Shown here: in pieces, positions 6,483 to 8,767 of the stretch
Layout: every line of letters begins with the position of its first letter
How positions within the stretch are numbered: the stretch's first letter is position 1
NCBI GenBank assembly: GCA_021817645.1
Contig: JAKAGH010000123.1
Location: 1-8,767 of the forward strand
Length of the DNA stretch: 8,767 nt
Direction: 5' to 3'
Source of the DNA: Deltaproteobacteria bacterium
GTDB taxonomy: Bacteria; Desulfobacterota; Desulfobaccia; Desulfobaccales; 0-14-0-80-60-11
Position numbers and translations under genes: made by a program
The notes under the pieces: model-generated
The model's database searches: none
Told to the model about the DNA's origin: nothing
The model's input: only the letters and a program-made list of their open reading frames with translations

Positions 6483-6539
6483 ATCGGCGTGCATCGGCGG
6501 CCAGTATTTAACCGCAGATGCACGCCGATGCACGCCGAT
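6483..6539. repeat. REP-like palindromic element with 17-bp perfect arms
   Basis: ATCGGCGTGCATCGGCG (6483-6499) is the exact reverse complement of 6523-6539, with a 23-nt spacer. The right arm is itself part of a 10-bp tandem repeat, GATGCACGCC at 6517-6526 and 6527-6536. From memory, GCAGATGAACGCAGAT-type units of this design are scattered between genes in many deltaproteobacterial and other genomes. The lack of a T-run argues against a simple terminator, though as RNA it would form a strong hairpin between two convergent genes (Spy-like ending 6454, transglycosylase ending 6585). Confidence 0.7.
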
Positions 6540-6584
6540 TTAGAGGAGTTCCATCCCTGAAAGAAGGGGCTCCTAACCCCTCAC

Positions 6585-8321
6585 TCAGATCCTTGGCAGC
6601 AGGGCCTTTCTCTCTTCAGCCAGATAATTCCCCATTACCTGGGTCAGGAATGACTGGGTCTCTTTGATGTCCGGCACCCGGTAGCCGCAATCCACCACTC
6701 GCTGGTAACCGGCGTTATATCCCGCCAGGGCCAGTTGCAAAGAGCCTCCGAAAGAATCTATGAGAAGCCGCAAATAGCGGCATCCCCCAAAGATATTCTC
6801 CCTGGGGTTAAAGGCGTCCTGGACCCCCAAAAACGCGGCGGTGCCCGGCATCAATTGCATCAACCCCATGGCCCCCTTGGGCGATATGGCCCAGGACGCG
6901 AAATTCGACTCCGCCTGGATCACCGCCCGCACCAGGGTGGGCGGCAGGGCATAAGTCCGGGCAGCCTCCTGGATGATAGGCTCCAACTGGGCGCGGGCCT
7001 CTGCCAGGGGCAGGGCCTGCCCCACCCCGGGCACCGGCCGGGCATTAGTGATGGTCAACCTGCCACGGAGGTCCCGGGACACCGAGATCCCGCCGTAGCC
7101 GCGGCCAGGCCCGGGAAGGCCCCGGTTGATCGCGGGAAAAGTCCCTGAAGCCATAGCAGGAGCGGTTCCCGGGTTAATACTGGCCAGCGTCAGTTTCCGG
7201 CCCAGTTCAGCCAGGCTGGGCAAGCGCGGCGGCTCCGGAAGCCCCGGTGCCGGGGCGCTCTCCAGATGCCAGACTCCTTGCGGGTCCCGGTAGCGCCGAA
7301 TACCCCCCGAAAGTGCGGTTTCCGGCCCGCCGAAAGGAGCAGAGATCAAGGCTGCAGGCGCTCTTAGCACTTCTTCGCCAATGCGGGCGCCGGCTTGCTG
7401 GGCCGCTGCCACTGCTGCCTCCTCCTGGGGCGGAGGCCCTCTTTCCGGAGGCGGCGCTCTTTCCTCCTCCGGTCCGGCCCGGGCCTGACCCCGGGGCGGC
7501 TGACTAATAGCCCCGGAGGTGGGCCCGGCATTATTGATGTGGATTACCCCCCGCCCGTCCCGGTAGCAATGAATGCTCTTTTCCGGGGTCGGCTCCCTGA
7601 GGCCGGCGGCCGCGGCCAGCGCTGGCGGCACCAAGCTTTCGGGATCATCCGGACTCCAGGCTACCTTCTGCAAGGGCCAGGCCGCGGTGGCAACGCGGCC
7701 GGGCTTTTCTGCCGGGAAATCTTCCCCTGCACCCGCGTTATTCTTTGCCTGCGCCAGTCCGGGGCCGGACTCTTCCCGGCTGGGCTGGACGTTGGTGATG
7801 TGCAGGATTCCCTGCCGGTCCCGAAAGCGCTGGATCCCCCCGGGCGTGACCCTTCCAGGCGGGTGCGGGACCGTCATCCGGGATGCAGGCCGCGCCGCGG
7901 GCCCGGCCTCGGCTTCGCTCCACGCCGCCTTTTGCACCGGCAGTGGTCCAGCCTCGGCCTCCATCTCTGGAGCGGTAACGGTTTCTTGGTGCAGGGCGCG
8001 GTTTTGGTCGCAAACCGGAGCCGGGTTCGCGGCCGGGAGGGAATTTTGCGGCATGGCTGCCGCCGGTGGCTGGACCTGAGAGCTGGACTCTGCCGCTGCG
8101 GCCAAGGGGGGGGCGGAGGAAGCAGGCAGCCTTACCGGGTCTAGCGCCCCGGTGGCGCTGCTGGAACTTTCTCTGCGGCTCGGGCCTGAAGCTGCGGCAC
8201 TGCTATTGCTGATATGGATGACGCCCTGGCTGTCGGTATGGCGCTGGACGCCCGCAGCCGCCGGAGCGGCCAGGAGCAGCCAGGCCAAAAGTATGGTCAG
8301 AATGCCGACTCGCCGGAACAT
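6585..8321 (-). CDS. lytic transglycosylase (SLT domain) with five N-terminal DUF4124-like motifs
   Basis: Predicted to cleave the MurNAc-GlcNAc bond of peptidoglycan in the periplasm. The 578-residue protein has a signal peptide (cleavage near A23), then about 420 residues of Ala/Pro/Gly-rich, disordered-looking linker carrying five copies of an (Y/F)xDxxGxxHIxN motif: 24-39, 162-177, 249-264, 340-355 and 411-426. The first three are close to consensus and the last two are divergent. The C-terminal SLT domain (about 445-560) has catalytic Glu471 in QAESNF, GAMGLMQLMPGTA at 483-495, NPRENIFGG at 506-513 and GYNAG at 534-538 (usually AYNAG), so it looks active. The ATG at 8321 gives the signal peptide directly; its ribosome site is weak (GTAGG). 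A sigma70-type promoter lies about 67 bases upstream. A single DUF4124 beside SLT is common in deltaproteobacteria; five copies are unusual. It is convergent with the Spy-like gene. Confidence 0.88.
   Translation of the reverse strand: MFRRVGILTILLAWLLLAAPAAAGVQRHTDSQGVIHISNSSAAASGPSRRESSSSATGALDPVRLPASSAPPLAAAAESSSQVQPPAAAMPQNSLPAANPAPVCDQNRALHQETVTAPEMEAEAGPLPVQKAAWSEAEAGPAARPASRMTVPHPPGRVTPGGIQRFRDRQGILHITNVQPSREESGPGLAQAKNNAGAGEDFPAEKPGRVATAAWPLQKVAWSPDDPESLVPPALAAAAGLREPTPEKSIHCYRDGRGVIHINNAGPTSGAISQPPRGQARAGPEEERAPPPERGPPPQEEAAVAAAQQAGARIGEEVLRAPAALISAPFGGPETALSGGIRRYRDPQGVWHLESAPAPGLPEPPRLPSLAELGRKLTLASINPGTAPAMASGTFPAINRGLPGPGRGYGGISVSRDLRGRLTITNARPVPGVGQALPLAEARAQLEPIIQEAARTYALPPTLVRAVIQAESNFASWAISPKGAMGLMQLMPGTAAFLGVQDAFNPRENIFGGCRYLRLLIDSFGGSLQLALAGYNAGYQRVVDCGYRVPDIKETQSFLTQVMGNYLAEERKALLPRI
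7044..8252 (-). repeat. five DUF4124-like protein repeats within the transglycosylase gene
   Basis: The copies lie at 8205-8252, 7791-7838, 7530-7577, 7257-7304 and 7044-7091, spaced 71 to 138 codons apart. The core is I/V-x-R-(Y/F/H)-x-D-x-x-G-(V/I)-(I/L/W)-H-(I/L)-x-N/S. Example copies are GVQRHTDSQGVIHISN and GIQRFRDRQGILHITN. The last copy (GISVSRDLRGRLTITN) has lost the aromatic and the His. DNA identity between copies is limited, so the duplications are old or selected at protein level. Confidence 0.75.
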
Positions 8322-8387
8322 AAGCGCCTACAAGATAAAAAAAATATTTAATGACTATACTACTGCACGCGGATTTTTCCTTAGAAC

Positions 8388-8416
8388 ATATTAAAAAGCA
8401 TTTCAACAAAAGTCAA
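8388..8416 (-). promoter_or_regulatory. sigma70-type promoter for the transglycosylase
   Basis: Read on the minus strand, TTGACT (8416-8411, 5 of 6) is followed after exactly 17 bases by TAATAT (8393-8388, 4 of 6), in an A+T-rich setting. Transcription would begin near 8381 and give a leader of about 60 nt. This is the best-matching promoter in the window. Confidence 0.5.
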
Positions 8417-8417
8417 G

Positions 8418-8446
8418 TTGTGACGGACGACCCTTTTACTTAAATT
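8418..8446 (+). promoter_or_regulatory. possible rightward promoter for the gene at 8585
   Basis: TTGTGA (8418-8423, 4 of 6) and TAAATT (8441-8446, 4 of 6) are 17 bp apart. Its -35 box would start one base beyond that of the leftward promoter, so two polymerases could not bind at once. The leader would be about 130 nt. Several other A+T-rich boxes lie between 8456 and 8520, so the choice is uncertain. Confidence 0.25.
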
Positions 8447-8584
8447 TCGCGCCACTTGTTTGCAGAACTTGCCCTTGGTTAAATTTTCCTGGCCCCCCTA
8501 CCCTTTTTATTGCAGTATAGGATCCAGTTTTGGTCTCTTAGCCGTCGGCAAAAGATATCTGCGCCCCTAATGAAAGGCGGGAAT

Positions 8585-8767
8585 ATGGATCTTTCTCTGA
8601 TTGACAGCCTGGAAGCACCGGCGCTGCGAGAGTATATCCAGTTTTTGCTCTGGCATTACCGGGTGATGGACTCCTTCTGGTACATCTATATCGCGGAACT
8701 CTTCGATGAAGCCACCGCGAACCGGCTGAATGAACAGGTTTGGGGAAAAATTCCGGCGCTGGGGGCC
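8585..8767 (+). CDS. DUF6125-like protein, N-terminal part only (cut by window end)
   Basis: An open frame runs from ATG 8585 to the right edge, 61 codons with no stop, preceded by AAAGGCGGG (8573-8581). The peptide starts MDLSLIDSLEAPALREYI and continues with FLLWHYRVMDSFWYIYIAEL and LNEQVWGKI. From memory this matches the start of DUF6125-type proteins, small cytosolic proteins common in deltaproteobacteria that begin with a short acidic segment, then LxEYIxFLLWxYRVxDxFW and a VWGK/R motif. No catalytic function is established to my knowledge, and the rest of the gene lies outside the window. It has no signal peptide. It is divergent from the transglycosylase, with 263 bases between the two starts. 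Confidence 0.75.
   Translation, partial: MDLSLIDSLEAPALREYIQFLLWHYRVMDSFWYIYIAELFDEATANRLNEQVWGKIPALGA

Noticed and set aside
6483..6539. CRISPR-like or integron attC interpretation of the repeat
   Set aside because: It is a single palindromic unit with no regular spacers and no integrase or cas gene in the window.
6541..6584. AGGAG...CTCCT pairing after the transglycosylase stop as a terminator
   Set aside because: Only about 5 bp pair across a long loop, and no T-run follows on the minus strand.
7395..8144. 249-codon plus-strand frame opposite the transglycosylase
   Set aside because: Low-complexity shadow of the Ala/Pro-rich linkers, without any domain.
8490..8515. TGGCCC...TTGCAG as a sigma54 (-24/-12) promoter
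   Set aside because: The GG and GC elements are about 21 bases apart, far beyond the 10-12 required.

Overview
The window (about 60% G+C) looks like chromosome from a Gram-negative bacterium, most likely a deltaproteobacterium (Desulfobacterota; Desulfobacca/Syntrophobacter-like). That placement is inference. It rests on a complete branched-chain amino acid type ABC operon, secreted and lipoprotein signal peptides, a lytic transglycosylase carrying DUF4124-type motifs, a DUF6125-like gene start, and a dispersed GCAGATGCACGC-type palindrome I associate from memory with such genomes. There is no rRNA, tRNA, CRISPR array, transposase or phage gene.

Left part (1-683): the first ~250 bases may hold the 5' part of a leftward gene that runs off the window, but its frame and start are uncertain. 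An A+T-richer non-coding stretch follows, with several dyads and a possible promoter, and leads into the operon.

Operon (684-5228, + strand): livK (periplasmic binding protein), livH and livM (permeases), livG and livF (ATPases). Gaps are 27 and 17 nt, then a 31-nt and a 1-nt overlap, so the five genes are surely one transcription unit building one importer. LivG has lost the ABC signature motif (LPLPQ in place of LS(Y/G)GQ) while LivF keeps LSGGQ. This predicts one normal and one degenerate ATP site.

Envelope part (5342-8321): a small lipoprotein whose mature part is half tyrosine and then two-thirds glycine; a Spy/CpxP-like (LTxxQ) periplasmic protein; a 57-bp REP-like hairpin element; and, on the opposite strand, a 578-residue lytic transglycosylase whose N-terminal 430 residues carry five DUF4124-like motifs in disordered-looking linkers.

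Right edge (8585-8767): the first 61 codons of a DUF6125-like protein, divergent from the transglycosylase, with possible back-to-back promoters between them.

I see no clear defence, mobile or biosynthetic system. The most unusual items are the asymmetric LivG/LivF pair, the multi-DUF4124 transglycosylase and the Tyr/Gly-rich lipoprotein next to a Spy-like protein.
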